Positions 9,453-18,483 of a stretch of 64,000 nt of DNA are shown piece after piece; position 1 is the stretch's first letter; each line of letters begins with the position of its first letter. Made by a program: the position numbers and the translations under genes. The notes below the pieces were generated by a model, which searched no databases, was not told where the DNA came from, and was given only the letters and a program-made list of their open reading frames with translations. The stretch is from JAAXIE01 sp965263155 (GTDB taxonomy: Bacteria; Chloroflexota; Dehalococcoidia; Lucifugimonadales; JAAXIE01): NCBI GenBank assembly GCA_965263155.1, contig OZ253586.1, positions 2,976,001-3,040,000 of the forward strand, given 5' to 3'.

Positions 9453-9825
9453 TCTGCTTGGGGTGCCGTGCGCCCGGAAGGGTCTGGCGGGCCCTCCCAG
9501 CCCTTGCTGATCGCCTCATGGGCCCTTGGCAGGGGTCCCAAACCACCTTCGGCTAACCCAAAGCGTCAAACTCAACTCAAACCAGCCTCTTCGAACCAGT
9601 GAAATCCATTCTTCCGCAGCCTGTTAGAGGCAAGGGCAAAACTCCGCTGTCAGCGACGGCCCCCTATGGCCAAGGGGGGCTCTGGTTGAGACCGGCATGG
9701 TGGAGATGGAGCAGGTCTTCCTTCCCTACATGCTGCGCGAGGGGCGGACGTTCTGCCAAGCCCTCGTCGAGAGTCAATTCAAGTTCGCTTCCCAGCAGTG
9801 GGAGAGACGCACAATAGTCATTCTG
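9453..9825. other. Non-coding stretch after the transposase remnant
   Basis: A short frame near 9697-9840 (MVEMEQVFLPYMLREGRTF) may be a remnant of a small conserved protein, but it lacks context and I do not call it. No other feature is seen. Confidence 0.35.
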
Positions 9826-11154
9826 TCAATCGCTTGCCTGAACCGCCTGCAAGTTGCCGTCCTCATCTCTTCTCACTAGGACTCGTATGTCTCCGCCGTC
9901 CGCATTCATAGTGTAGAGTCCACTGTGAGAACCGGAAGGGTTGAATGCGACAACAGCGATCCTGGACTCGTCGGGCGACCAGGTAGCGTGGACGCCCTCC
10001 CCCAGTTCCTGTAGCTCAGACCCGTTCAACCGGGCGCGGTATACAAGCGATCGGTGCTCGCTGGGAGGCACCGATCTCCGGGTCTCAGGTGAGAATCGGG
10101 TCTCCAGTGAGAACAGGAACTCCGACCCGTCGGAAGACCAGGACATGCTGCCTGAACCCAGAATCACCTCTGGATCATCGATTGAAGTAACCAGCACCTC
10201 TTCCAAATCGGGTGCATCAACTCCAGCCTTGTAGACCTTGATTCTGCCTCCATCATTACCCAGGAAGGCGATTTGCTTGCCGTCCTGCGCCCACACTAGA
10301 GGACCTACGATATAAGTTCCTGAGGGAATGGCAGCCAGCTTGATAGGCTTCGAGCCGTCGGGCTTCACCGTGTAGATGGCCCTCTGCAAGCCTCCCCTGT
10401 CCCCACCAGCCCTTCGTGCGCCCACAAACGCCAGAGAATCGGCGGGCGACCAGGCCCCAGCGCCAGTGTTCCGGTACGTAAGTTCTTTCTCCCCGAACTC
10501 TCCATCTAGGGCTACTCTGGCATTGGCGCCCCGGCCATGCACGATCTTTCGCAAGTCAGACCCATCCGCCTTCATTGTGTAGAGTCCTGATGGCCTTTCT
10601 CTCAAGAAAAGCAGCCGACACTGGTTATCCGCCCACTTGTGGAAAGCGATGTATGATCCAGTTCCTGACCACGCCGGGTTCGTATTTACATGGAGTCCTT
10701 CAGTCAAATAGCGCCAATCAGACCCGTCAAGCTCAGAGGTTGCTATATGGAACGAATTCGACTCCCTGAACGAATTTGGCTCCCTGGTAGTCGACTGGTT
10801 CTGTGTATAGACAAACGCGACGCGGTTGCCGTTGGGAGCGAGGACGGGGATGATGTTGCTGTACCCCTGTGGCCTCACCGGTATGGACGACAGACTCGTC
10901 CCATCGGTTGCCACGACATGCATCTGCATCTGTTTCGGCAGTCTCTGGTCGCGACTGGTGGAGAACAGGATGTGAGTGCCGTCGGGTGTCCACTGTGGGG
11001 CGGCCCACGATTCATAATATGGAGCGGGTTCCAAATCCCCTACGCCCAAAGAGAGAGGAGGACGACATTGATAGTATCTGCTGCAAGAGAATACGAGCAA
11101 AATGCCTAACGCCAATAGGGCAACCGATGCATGTACGAGCCTGCTCCTAAGCAT
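9826..11154 (-). CDS. TolB/PD40-type beta-propeller lipoprotein
   Basis: About 440 residues. MLRSRLVHASVALLAL leads into a hydrophobic stretch ending LVFSCS, a lipobox-like signal. The rest holds repeated propeller motifs: PQWTPDGTHILFSTS, PAWSGTGSYIAF, GAWSPADSLAFVG, LVWAQDGKQIAFLG, MSWSSDGSEFLFS, ATWSPDESRIAVV, each with D-G turns typical of PD40/WD40-like blades. Likely an extracytoplasmic binding or scaffold protein. The first ATG is at 11172; the one at 11154 gives a cleaner signal peptide. The upstream gene ends about 10 bases before 11172. Confidence 0.8.
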   Translation of the reverse strand: MLRSRLVHASVALLALGILLVFSCSRYYQCRPPLSLGVGDLEPAPYYESWAAPQWTPDGTHILFSTSRDQRLPKQMQMHVVATDGTSLSSIPVRPQGYSNIIPVLAPNGNRVAFVYTQNQSTTREPNSFRESNSFHIATSELDGSDWRYLTEGLHVNTNPAWSGTGSYIAFHKWADNQCRLLFLRERPSGLYTMKADGSDLRKIVHGRGANARVALDGEFGEKELTYRNTGAGAWSPADSLAFVGARRAGGDRGGLQRAIYTVKPDGSKPIKLAAIPSGTYIVGPLVWAQDGKQIAFLGNDGGRIKVYKAGVDAPDLEEVLVTSIDDPEVILGSGSMSWSSDGSEFLFSLETRFSPETRRSVPPSEHRSLVYRARLNGSELQELGEGVHATWSPDESRIAVVAFNPSGSHSGLYTMNADGGDIRVLVRRDEDGNLQAVQASD

Positions 11155-11181
11155 GTGTGGAAACCACACCATTACAGCCGC

Positions 11182-11520
11182 CTACCTCGCCTGGTACAGG
11201 GCAGAGAGCACCAGAATATCGAAAGGATGCGGTGAACAGTCCGGTTCACTGAAACCCGTCCCGACTGGGTACCTGATATCGGTATCGTTGTCGTAGTTCA
11301 TGGCCGCATCGGGAATCGTAGGGTGAGCGCCATGGTAGAGTTGTGCACCAAAGAAGACTAAGTCTGAGTAATCGAGGCCCGATAACGCTAAAGCGTGACC
11401 CGCCTCATGCAGCGCGCCTCCAACAGCGCGCCTCCAAGACGATATGCCGTCCGTCCCCGGCTGAGGGCGCGTCACTTCAGCAGAAGGACGGGCCGCCGGA
11501 ATAGGCGTCTTGCAAAGCAT
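11182..11520 (-). pseudogene. Metzincin-like metalloprotease, C-terminal fragment
   Basis: The 112 residues hold LHEAGHALALSG, a zinc-protease HExxH site, and AAMNYD, which resembles the Met-turn of matrixin-type proteases. The third His ligand region is atypical (Asp after GL). The N-terminal portion is absent: sequence before the active site runs into the LRR remnant on the same strand. It ends just upstream of the propeller lipoprotein, so the two were probably co-transcribed. Confidence 0.55.
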
Positions 11521-11680
11521 TTGGTACGCACCCCTTCAACTGGTTGCCGTTGAGGAGCAGATCTACTAGGTTGGAGAGGCTCCTCCGGTATCTCCCCGCT
11601 CAACTCGTTCGGGTTGAGGACCAGCCATTCCAGGTTGGAGAGGCTGCCCAGCTCGGCAGAGAGGCCGAAACGCCGCCTCC
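11480..11680 (-). pseudogene. Leucine-rich-repeat fragment with frameshift
   Basis: Two LRR units (LGSLSNLEWLVLNPNELSG and, in another frame, LSNLVDLLLNGNQLKG) followed by CVPNALQ, the usual C-cap of bacterial SIPxxL-type LRR proteins. The frame changes between the units near 11580. It abuts and partly overlaps the metalloprotease fragment. Confidence 0.6.
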
Positions 11681-11801
11681 GTGACAGGCCGATATCCAGC
11701 CCGCCTAAACGTTCCGCGACCAGAACCACCATGGCGGCGACTAAGCGGAAGGCCAAGAGCAACCCGCCCTCGCGAGTAAGCCAGTATCCATCAGGAAAGC
11801 G

Positions 11802-12146
11802 TTAGGGTTGCAGTTCTTCAACGGTTGGGGGTGCATAATCCATCCAAGCAAAGCTATAGACTCTCTCGCGTTCCCGGTAAAAAGTTTCCCTGTTCATATG
11901 CCCTTCCTCAGGTTCTCCTGTATCGAGCCTAACCACGATGGTGGTCAGGTCGGGGAAGTTACGCTCTTGGCAGAATTGATATACGGGGTTCAGGCACCGC
12001 TTACCTACATCTTGGTTGGCGACTCCAGTTTGGCGAGCTATGTACCCATAGTTGATTGTCTCACGCCTAGTGGCCATACCGACCAGAATCAGATAAGTCT
12101 TGACCGCCTTGCCCATCGGCCCGCTATCCAATAGTTTCTCTGCCAT
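11802..12146 (-). CDS. Small conserved hypothetical protein
   Basis: From ATG 12146 the product (about 114 residues) has INYGYIARQTGVANQDVG, which looks like a helix-turn-helix, then VYQFCQERNFPDLTTIVV and an acidic Pro-containing tail. The arrangement recalls small HTH-like hypotheticals with a PLT-[AV]LVV motif found near defence genes, but no function is known to me. The upstream extension to 12194 lacks family-like sequence. Confidence 0.5.
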   Translation of the reverse strand: MAEKLLDSGPMGKAVKTYLILVGMATRRETINYGYIARQTGVANQDVGKRCLNPVYQFCQERNFPDLTTIVVRLDTGEPEEGHMNRETFYRERERVYSFAWMDYAPPTVEELQP

Positions 12147-12660
12147 CTTCTCTTCTCCAAAAGCCCTTTTCCCCGCGGGGCAGGATGCTACCATGGGCAG
12201 ACCCTATAAGCTAGCGACAAACTCTTAGCGGTGATTTTCGGACCCTTGATATTGACATTGGTGTTCCTCTTCTGCCTCAGCTATGGGGGAGTTGAGGTCA
12301 AGCGGCCAGAGTCTCCGAGGAGGGAGAACGATGATGTATGATGGGTTGAGGCAGGGCACGGCAGGTACACTGTCGTACAATACCTTCGAGGCAAAAACCT
12401 AGCCTGTTGTTGCCCGCTAGACCAACCCTGTCATGCTGACTGGCTGCTGACAGTGGCGAATGGTCAGCCGGAGTGAGGGCGCGGTTCACACAATGAGCGA
12501 GTGGTTCGGGGAGAGACGACAAGATGAACCGACGCCACGCCAAGAACGCGATATTGGCCATGATTAGCTCTGTGCGGGCGGAGCATGGCGTCGGAGGGGC
12601 TGCCTTCTATGTTCACGCCACCCAGACGCTGATCGCTTTCGGGCGGTTCCCGCCGCTGTC
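12147..12660. other. Gene-poor stretch
   Basis: No supportable gene or RNA is seen. The right edge runs into the methyltransferase remnant. Confidence 0.4.
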
Positions 12661-12783
12661 GGGAGAAAGTCGCCAGGTACCGCTTCTGTGGACCTGGGGA
12701 GACGGGGAGTGGGCATCGAGGTCAGCGCGGAGTACTGCGACATAGCACGCGAGCGGATGGCGCAAGGCGTCCTGGCGGGGTGA
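12661..12783 (+). pseudogene. DNA methyltransferase 3' remnant
   Basis: About 40 codons ending in TGA read VDLGRRGVGIEVSAEYCD then IARERM, matching the C-terminal motif of beta-class N4/N6 DNA methyltransferases (LGRRxxGIExxxxYxxIAxxR). The preceding GT-containing segment may be the degraded GSGTT region. The catalytic (S/D)PP(Y/W) part is absent. Confidence 0.6.
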
Positions 12784-12994
12784 AGTGATTCGCACAACAA
12801 ATTTTACGTAAACCAGTTTTGTATCTGACGGTCAACACCGTCCCGCCGCTAACTGATACTGCCCCTTTTTGATACAGGGACGTAGGTACAAAAGGGCCGC
12901 AGACCGCGGATCTCGAGGAGCTGCTTAATGAGACTGATAACGGTGCCGGTAAAGGTCGTTCTGGCGGACGGGTTGGGGTCGATATTGGTGTGGG

Positions 12995-13133
12995 TGCTGC
13001 CCTCTCATACGACACCAGGTTCGCCATCCGCACCAGGTTGTAGGCCGTAGCCACTAAGTAGCCAGCCAGCCCCCGTCCGTTCAACTCCCCGATAACGTGT
13101 CCGCCGTAGTCCCCCCACCGTCTTCATCCACTG
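12995..13133 (-). pseudogene. IS5-type transposase tail, frameshifted
   Basis: On the minus strand WMKTVGGLRRTRYRGVERTG is followed, after one extra G, by LAGYLVATAYNLVRMANLV in another frame. This is the same C-terminal segment as in the transposase remnant at 9290-9430. Its 5' edge (TGGATGAAG) is joined directly to the first CRISPR repeat at 13127. Confidence 0.75.
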
Positions 13134-13667
13134 CCGAAAGGCGGTGGCTCCATTGAAGGTACTTGAGGGAGAGGGAGGACGCCCACGCCCAGGAGAGTTT
13201 CCACTGCCGAAAGGCGGCGGCTCCATTGAAGGACCGTGTAGAGCGGGAAGTCGGCCGCGTAGCCCAGTTTCCACTGCCGAAAGGCGGTGGCTCCATTGAA
13301 GGTCGATAATTCCGGTGCGGGTGGTGACTGAGGTAATCAACGTTTCCACTGCCGAAAGGCGGTGGGTCCATTGAAGGTACTGGGATCGGCAGGGCGCCCA
13401 CATGGTCTTGGCCGGTTTCCACTGCCGAAAGGCGGTGGCTCCATTGAAGGACCGTGTAGAGCGGGAAGTCGGCCGCGTAGCCCAGTTTCCACTGCCGAAA
13501 GGCGGTGGCTCCATTGAAGGGCGTAGACGAAGACTTTGTACCAGGGGAAGTCCTCGGGTTTCCACTGCCGAAAGGCGGTGGCTCCATTGAAGGGGCTCGT
13601 GGTCCCGCACCCAGCCGACGCTTACCGGCACGTTTCCACTGCCGAAAGACGGTGGCTCCACTAGCTA
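13127..13667 (-). CRISPR. Orphan CRISPR array, 8 repeats and 7 spacers
   Basis: 36-bp repeats begin (+) GTTTCCACTGCC and end CCATTGAAGG. Repeats: 13127-13159 (5' truncated), 13197-13232, 13267-13302, 13342-13377, 13415-13450, 13485-13520, 13558-13593, 13632-13667 (degenerate end). Spacers are 34-39 bp; spacers 2 (13233-13266) and 5 (13451-13484) are identical. Variants occur in repeats 2, 4 and 8. On the minus strand repeats end GTGGAAAC, like many type I/III repeats, which suggests minus-strand transcription, although the internal hairpin pairs slightly better on the plus strand. No cas genes and no leader are in the window; transposase pieces abut both ends. Confidence 0.95.
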
Positions 13668-14132
13668 GCAGGCTGCTGAAAAATAGGTTTATCGGATACG
13701 ATAGGACTGGACGAGACCGGTAGGGGGGGTGGTTCCATGAGAGGCAGTGGCGACCCGCAAGAGGTGATGCTGGAAGTGGTGAATTTGGAGGAGCGGGTAC
13801 CCAAGGACCATCCTCTACGGACCATCAAGGCGGTGGCCGACGAGGCACTGAAACGCCTCTCACCCGAGTTCGACCGGATGTACTCCAAGGTGGGCCGGGC
13901 GTCGGTGCCACCGGAACGACTGCTGAAGGCATCACTGCTCATGTCCCTCTACTCGGTGCGCAGCGAGCGGGCCTTCTGCGAGGAGCTGGAATACAATCTG
14001 TTGTTCCGCTGGTTCTTGGACATGAACCTGATGGAACGCAGCTTCGACCCCACGGTGTTCACCAAGAACAGGAAACGACTGCAAGAACACAGAACAGGCC
14101 AGGCCCTGTTCGACGAGGTGGTATGGTCGTAG
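13668..14132 (+). mobile_element. IS5-type element, left end and N-terminal half of transposase
   Basis: GGCTGCTGAAAAA at about 13671 resembles IS5-group terminal repeats. The frame from ATG 13737 encodes the N-terminal DUF772-type domain (DHPLRTIKAV, RASVPPERLLKASLL, YNLLFRWFLDMNL, TVFTKNRKRL) and stops after FDEVVWS, where complete proteins continue toward the catalytic core. The right part of the element is lost. It begins inside the degenerate last CRISPR repeat and next to CTAGCTAG, a possible target duplication. Confidence 0.8.
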
Positions 14133-14217
14133 GGGCTGCTCTGCCACAGGCGACGAGGACACTGTATTATGTTACCATAAATCCATCATTCCATTTGTTA
14201 CAGAGGACTCTGACACG

Positions 14218-14493
14218 ATGAAGGTAATCAGCGTGGCCGTCGATGATGAAACCCACCGCCTGGCTAGGATAAAGGCCGCCCAGAGGGGCACATCCATGTC
14301 CGCCCTGCTGAGGGAGTACCTTCTGCAGGTACTCAGAGAGGACGGCAACCGGCATCCTGCGGAGACCGAGCCGCAGCGCAGGGCGAGAAACTTGGACGAG
14401 GTCATGGCAAGGTTTGAGGCGGAGGGCGTGGGTTTAAATGCCAGTGAAAGGCTGAGCAGGGAGGAACTGTACGACAGGCATGCGTCTCGCTGA
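14218..14493 (+). CDS. vapB: VapB-type antitoxin
   Basis: 91 residues. The N-terminus (MKVISVAVDDETHRLARI) is a ribbon-helix-helix-type DNA-binding start, followed by a helical acidic tail that would wrap the toxin. AGAGGA lies nine bases before the ATG. The 3' end overlaps the toxin gene by 14 bases, the usual translational coupling. VapB represses the operon and neutralises VapC. Confidence 0.85.
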   Translation: MKVISVAVDDETHRLARIKAAQRGTSMSALLREYLLQVLREDGNRHPAETEPQRRARNLDEVMARFEAEGVGLNASERLSREELYDRHASR

Positions 14494-14887
14494 CACCAAC
14501 ATCCTGATCTATGCGGCCGACACCTCCCCAGAAGAAAGACAGAAAAGAGCAAGGGCCGCGGAAATTCTCAAAACGGAGGATCTGTGCCTGTCCGTACAGG
14601 TCCTCCAGGAGTTCTACCACCAGGCTACCCGACCGACAGGCAGACTTGGTATGTCCCACGAGCAAGCCTTGGATTTCCTGGACCCCTTCATGGACCTGAC
14701 CATCCAGCCGGTAACTCAGGAAGTGTTCAGAGCGGCTGCAGAGATTGCAAACAGGCACAATATCTCCTACTGGGACGCCGCCATAGTGGCGGCGGCACGA
14801 ATTCTGGGATGCGACGCGGTCTATTCGGAAGACCTCAACCAAGGTCAGTCATACGACGGCGTCGTGGTGATAAACCCCTTTCGCTGA
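14480..14887 (+). CDS. vapC: VapC-type PIN-domain ribonuclease toxin
   Basis: 135 residues of PIN fold. The acidic metal-binding residues are visible: D in LADTNILIY, E in QVLQEFYHQ, D in SYWDAAIVAA and the late acidic SEDLNQG. VapC proteins cleave tRNA or rRNA when freed from VapB. The gene appears intact and sits just downstream of a truncated IS. Confidence 0.9.
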   Translation: MRLADTNILIYAADTSPEERQKRARAAEILKTEDLCLSVQVLQEFYHQATRPTGRLGMSHEQALDFLDPFMDLTIQPVTQEVFRAAAEIANRHNISYWDAAIVAAARILGCDAVYSEDLNQGQSYDGVVVINPFR

Positions 14888-15388
14888 TCGCAAGGGGGAT
14901 GACTTGCTATCCTGTGGTCCAAATCTCCGTGCCGTGGGAGCGGCTGGAAGTACGTGAAATGAGTCTGCCTTGGCGAATCTAGGGGCATGTCTGGTCATGG
15001 CATGAGCGTCCTCTCGGCTGCGGCTACCGGAACGCCCCATAGGCCGGCGCACATAAGCTGACTCTAGCCCGCAAGATCGTCAGCGGGGAGGAGGAAGATG
15101 GCCCCAAACGTCTTGGCTTCGCGGGGGCGCAGCAGTGGTAATAGGGGCTGTCCCCGCGCCCCTGGCGGGCCGGAGGTTACTGGGGGCTAAGCCGGTGTTC
15201 CCGAGAGGCTTCTTATATAGGGACCTCCCAGCGAAAAGTTCGCAGTCCGGTACGCTCCGGCCCACCATCGTACACGGTAGACAAAACCATCTTCGAGATG
15301 TGGCTCGTCCTGGCAGGCTAACCAAAGTCTGTCACCGCCAGATCATAACAAGGAGCCCGATGCTGGAGCGCGCCCGAGGTAAACGATT
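14888..15388. other. Gene-poor stretch with dispersed repeat
   Basis: No supportable gene. Contains the second copy of the 27-bp repeat at 15274-15300 and GC-rich hairpin-like sequence near 15146-15172. Confidence 0.45.
15274..15300 (-). repeat. Dispersed 27-bp repeat, copy 2
   Basis: Reverse complement of 5042-5068 with one mismatch. The sequence around it is not shared. Confidence 0.5.
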
Positions 15389-16720
15389 TCATTTCTGCCC
15401 TGTGCCTCGTCCTACGCCCACGTACTCGAATCCCAGGTTTGCCATCGCCCTGGGGTCGAGAGCGTTCCTGCCGTCAAACAGCAACTTGGGGGAACACATG
15501 CAGGAGGCGATAGCCTCCCAGTCGGCCTCCACTATTTCACCCCATTCGGTCAACAGCACCACCGCGTTAGCACGATAGCAGGCTTCGACAGGTCCTTCGG
15601 CAAAGACGACCGAGGAAGGCAACAAAGCACGGGCCGCCCCGTTAGCTTGCGGGTCAAATGCGCGCACTGTTGCCCCTTCGTGAAGCAATGACCCTATCAC
15701 GTCCAGCGATGGCGCCTGCCGCATATCGTCAGTATCCGGCTTGAAGGCCAGTCCCAGCACGCTGACTACAAGGGTCGATACGTCGCTGAAGCGTCGGCGA
15801 AAAGCTTGCAACGGCAATAGGTGCTGTCGACTGTTGACCAGGGCGACCGACTTGAGCAACTCAAGGTCGAGTTCGTATGTGGTAGCCAGAAGGTGCAGAG
15901 CCCTGACGTCTTTGGGGAAGCAAGACCCTCCATAGCCAATACCGGCGTGCATCTTGCCTCCAGTCCGAGGGTCCAGCGCCATTCCCTCGGCCACCGCATC
16001 TATCGATGCACCCACTTGGTCACAAACTGAGGCCATCTCATTGATGAACGATATCCGTGTGGCTAAGAAAGTGTTGCTCGCGTACTTGATCATCTCGGCG
16101 CTGGTGACGTCTGTGACGATGCAAGGGGCGTCCAAGTCGGAGTAGATGCCCCGGACGACTTCGACAGAACAGTCGTCTCGCTGGTCGACCCCGATGACGA
16201 TGCGGTCTGGCGACCTCCAGTCCTCAAGAGCTCGTCCTTCGCGGAGGAACTCCGGGTTGGATACATACCTAGTGCCATGACCCTTGAGTTCCAGCGAGAT
16301 TGCACACCCCGTACCGGGGGGCACGGTGCTCTTCATCAGCATCACGCGATTCTGCAGGTCAAAGGTCTTGAGCCAGGATAGCGCATGCCAGACCTGTGCC
16401 AAGTCCGCCGCTCCACTGTCGGTCGAGGGAGTGCCCGTAGCTACGACAATGATGTCGCCCAACTCATCGTGCATCTCATCGCTATGCAAGAACCTGAGGT
16501 GGCCTGAACGCAACGCTCGCTGCAGTTCACCCTCCAACCCAGGCTCGTACAACAGCGCCCTGCCAGCCTTTAGCGCCTCTGTCCGTCGCCGGTCCACATC
16601 TATCCCAGTAACGTGGTGTCCCGAAATGGCAAGTCCAGCCGCGGCGACCGCGCCCAAGCGCCCCAACCCCACTAACGTAACGTTCAAATGCGGTCCTCTC
16701 CTGAGCTTCTTTGGGGCCAT
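15389..16720 (-). CDS. ugd: UDP-glucose 6-dehydrogenase
   Basis: 443 residues. Oxidises UDP-glucose to UDP-glucuronate with two NAD+. The N-terminal Rossmann domain has VTLVGLGRLGAV; the central helix region contains EMIKYASNTFLATRISFINE; the catalytic Cys is in GYGGSCFPKD; the C-terminal domain has LGLAFKPDTDDMR, the usual substrate-binding motif. Length is standard. A start at an internal codon near NVTLVG is possible. It is divergent from the epimerase at 16906 and probably supplies uronic sugar for the cluster up to 23.8 kb. Confidence 0.93.
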   Translation of the reverse strand: MAPKKLRRGPHLNVTLVGLGRLGAVAAAGLAISGHHVTGIDVDRRRTEALKAGRALLYEPGLEGELQRALRSGHLRFLHSDEMHDELGDIIVVATGTPSTDSGAADLAQVWHALSWLKTFDLQNRVMLMKSTVPPGTGCAISLELKGHGTRYVSNPEFLREGRALEDWRSPDRIVIGVDQRDDCSVEVVRGIYSDLDAPCIVTDVTSAEMIKYASNTFLATRISFINEMASVCDQVGASIDAVAEGMALDPRTGGKMHAGIGYGGSCFPKDVRALHLLATTYELDLELLKSVALVNSRQHLLPLQAFRRRFSDVSTLVVSVLGLAFKPDTDDMRQAPSLDVIGSLLHEGATVRAFDPQANGAARALLPSSVVFAEGPVEACYRANAVVLLTEWGEIVEADWEAIASCMCSPKLLFDGRNALDPRAMANLGFEYVGVGRGTGQK

Positions 16721-16905
16721 CTGTGGCTATTGTAACAATCAACCAATGCTTCGCCTCGCCGTGCCGCGGATACGGCGTGCCTTCGGCGTGTGACGAAGGT
16801 CAATTGACAGCAACGCCGGACTGTTTCAGCATGAGTAAGTCTAAATATGAGCGATGAAGTGTCTAAAAGAACGGTCTGGCGATAGTCCCAGACTTGAGGT
16901 GTCGC

Positions 16906-17889
16906 ATGGACAGGGGTCCTGGGGTCTTGATTACCGGCGCAGCAGGGTTCGGGGGCTCACGTATCGTGAACGCACTGCTCGACCGCGGTCACAATGTAAC
17001 CGGCCTAGACGTTGTTCCGCCCAGCCATGCCACCTCTCTGCACCGCGCGTTTGAGCACCCGAGCTTCCGTTATCTTTGGAAGAGCGTTCAAGATATTCGA
17101 CCCTCGGACGTGGAAGGTCACTCCACAGTAGCACACCTAGCGGCCCAGCCCGACACTCCACTTGCCTTCGACTCGCCTCGCTATACTGTGATGCAGAATA
17201 TCGGCGGGACTGTAGAAGTTCTAGAGGCAGTGCGCCAAGCGAGAGGAGTGTCGAAAATGCTCTTTGCCGCCTCTGGCAACGAGATTGGGAGGTCTCGCTA
17301 CCTCCCAATCGATGAAGAGCACCCGCTCACGCCACATAATCCCTATGGGTTCTCCAAGGCTGCAGCGGAACTTGCCATGTGGGCATGGCACCGCGCTTAC
17401 GGTGTGCCCTCTGTGGTCATGGCCACGGGAGTCGTCATTGGGCCCGAGATGCGAAGAGAGGTCTTTGTATTCAAGTGGCTGTGGAACGCCCTGCATGGCA
17501 GGCCCATCGTCGTCGAAGGCGGGCAGCAGACTAGGGACGTAACCTTCATCGACGATGTGGTAGAGGCATGGATGCTGGCGATCCAAGCCCCTGCGGACAC
17601 CGTCGTCGGGCACAAGTTCTACGCTGGTTATGGACAGGAAGTCACAGTGGAAGACCTGGCGAGAATGTGCCTTGAAGCAGCGGCGGTCAAAGTACCTATC
17701 GAATACACGGGGTACAGGCCGGGCGAGGAGGGGCAGCGAGAGGCCTTCACCACTGAAAAAGCGCGAAGAGTGCTGGGTTATGCACCTAAGATATCGCCAT
17801 CAGAAGCCATCTCCTTGACCGCCCACTGGGTCGGAAGCCTGTTGGAGTTGCCTCCAAGAGCAATAGAGCCTCCCTTGCACACGCCATAA
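16906..17889 (+). CDS. NAD-dependent epimerase/dehydratase (extended SDR)
   Basis: About 327 residues. VLITGAAGFGGSRIVNALL is the nucleotide-binding motif; the active site has SGNEIG and YGFSK (YxxxK). Substrate likely a nucleotide sugar, with the UDP-glucose dehydrogenase next door as a clue. ATG 16906 is preferred because GAGGT lies six bases upstream; a TTG at 16894 is in frame. Its last 90 bases overlap the 3' end of the convergent phosphatase gene. Confidence 0.85.
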   Translation: MDRGPGVLITGAAGFGGSRIVNALLDRGHNVTGLDVVPPSHATSLHRAFEHPSFRYLWKSVQDIRPSDVEGHSTVAHLAAQPDTPLAFDSPRYTVMQNIGGTVEVLEAVRQARGVSKMLFAASGNEIGRSRYLPIDEEHPLTPHNPYGFSKAAAELAMWAWHRAYGVPSVVMATGVVIGPEMRREVFVFKWLWNALHGRPIVVEGGQQTRDVTFIDDVVEAWMLAIQAPADTVVGHKFYAGYGQEVTVEDLARMCLEAAAVKVPIEYTGYRPGEEGQREAFTTEKARRVLGYAPKISPSEAISLTAHWVGSLLELPPRAIEPPLHTP

Positions 17890-18483
17890 CAGCAGCCCTT
17901 CGAGGTAATCGGGCCACCCTATTTCCTCTAAGGGCAATCTGAAAAGGCGCCCTACCAAGACTGCGAGAATGGCATCGTGGGTCACGTAGAGATTCAGACG
18001 TCCCCGTCCTTCCAAGTTGCGGGCGACGAGTCCCAAAAGGATGCGCACTCCGTCTGAGGTGGGGCGCATTCCCGGGGGAGGACAGAGGGCAGTTAACTGC
18101 CTCTCTACCACATGTAGGATGCCGAGCTCCAGGAAGAACTGCCCACTGGTCTCAGGATCAGTGACGAAGGGGCCGTGGTCGCCCAATCGTGTGTCCCGTT
18201 GAATGGGAACCTTCCAGCCGCAGCCGCGAAGGATCGCCTCACAGGTCTGGATGCACCGAGGCACCGGACTGGTTACCATTGTTCCCGGTGTTGTTCTAGC
18301 GAGCAGAGCACCCAGTCGTTCCGCCGAAGCTTTACCCCGATGAGTGAGGGGAACATCAACACCGAACGTTCCGACTGGAATCTCCGCTCGTTCGGCGTGC
18401 CTGAGGACAAGGGCTACATCCGTTCCCCGCGGGATGTTGCTGAGGCGCCCCATGATGGAAGATACAGTATCGGTTTGGGTCAA
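17800..18483 (-). CDS. Histidine phosphatase family protein
   Basis: 227 residues. The phosphoglycerate-mutase fold is recognised by VLRHAERAE, where RHA replaces the usual RHG, by SPVPRCIQTCEAI and by the second His in LYVTHDAILAVL. The start overlaps the stop of the WG/methyltransferase gene by four bases (ATGA). It may dephosphorylate a sugar or lipid intermediate of the cluster. The 3' end overlaps the convergent epimerase. Confidence 0.8.
   Translation of the reverse strand: MTQTDTVSSIMGRLSNIPRGTDVALVLRHAERAEIPVGTFGVDVPLTHRGKASAERLGALLARTTPGTMVTSPVPRCIQTCEAILRGCGWKVPIQRDTRLGDHGPFVTDPETSGQFFLELGILHVVERQLTALCPPPGMRPTSDGVRILLGLVARNLEGRGRLNLYVTHDAILAVLVGRLFRLPLEEIGWPDYLEGLLLWRVQGRLYCSWRQLQQASDPVGGQGDGF

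Noticed and set aside
11808..12134. 108-codon plus-strand frame
   Set aside because: Overlaps the better-supported minus-strand small gene and lacks its helix-turn-helix logic.
13005..13661. Long minus-strand frames with repeated MEPPPFGSGN-like peptides
   Set aside because: These are translations of the CRISPR repeats; periodicity comes from the 36-bp unit, not from a repeat protein.
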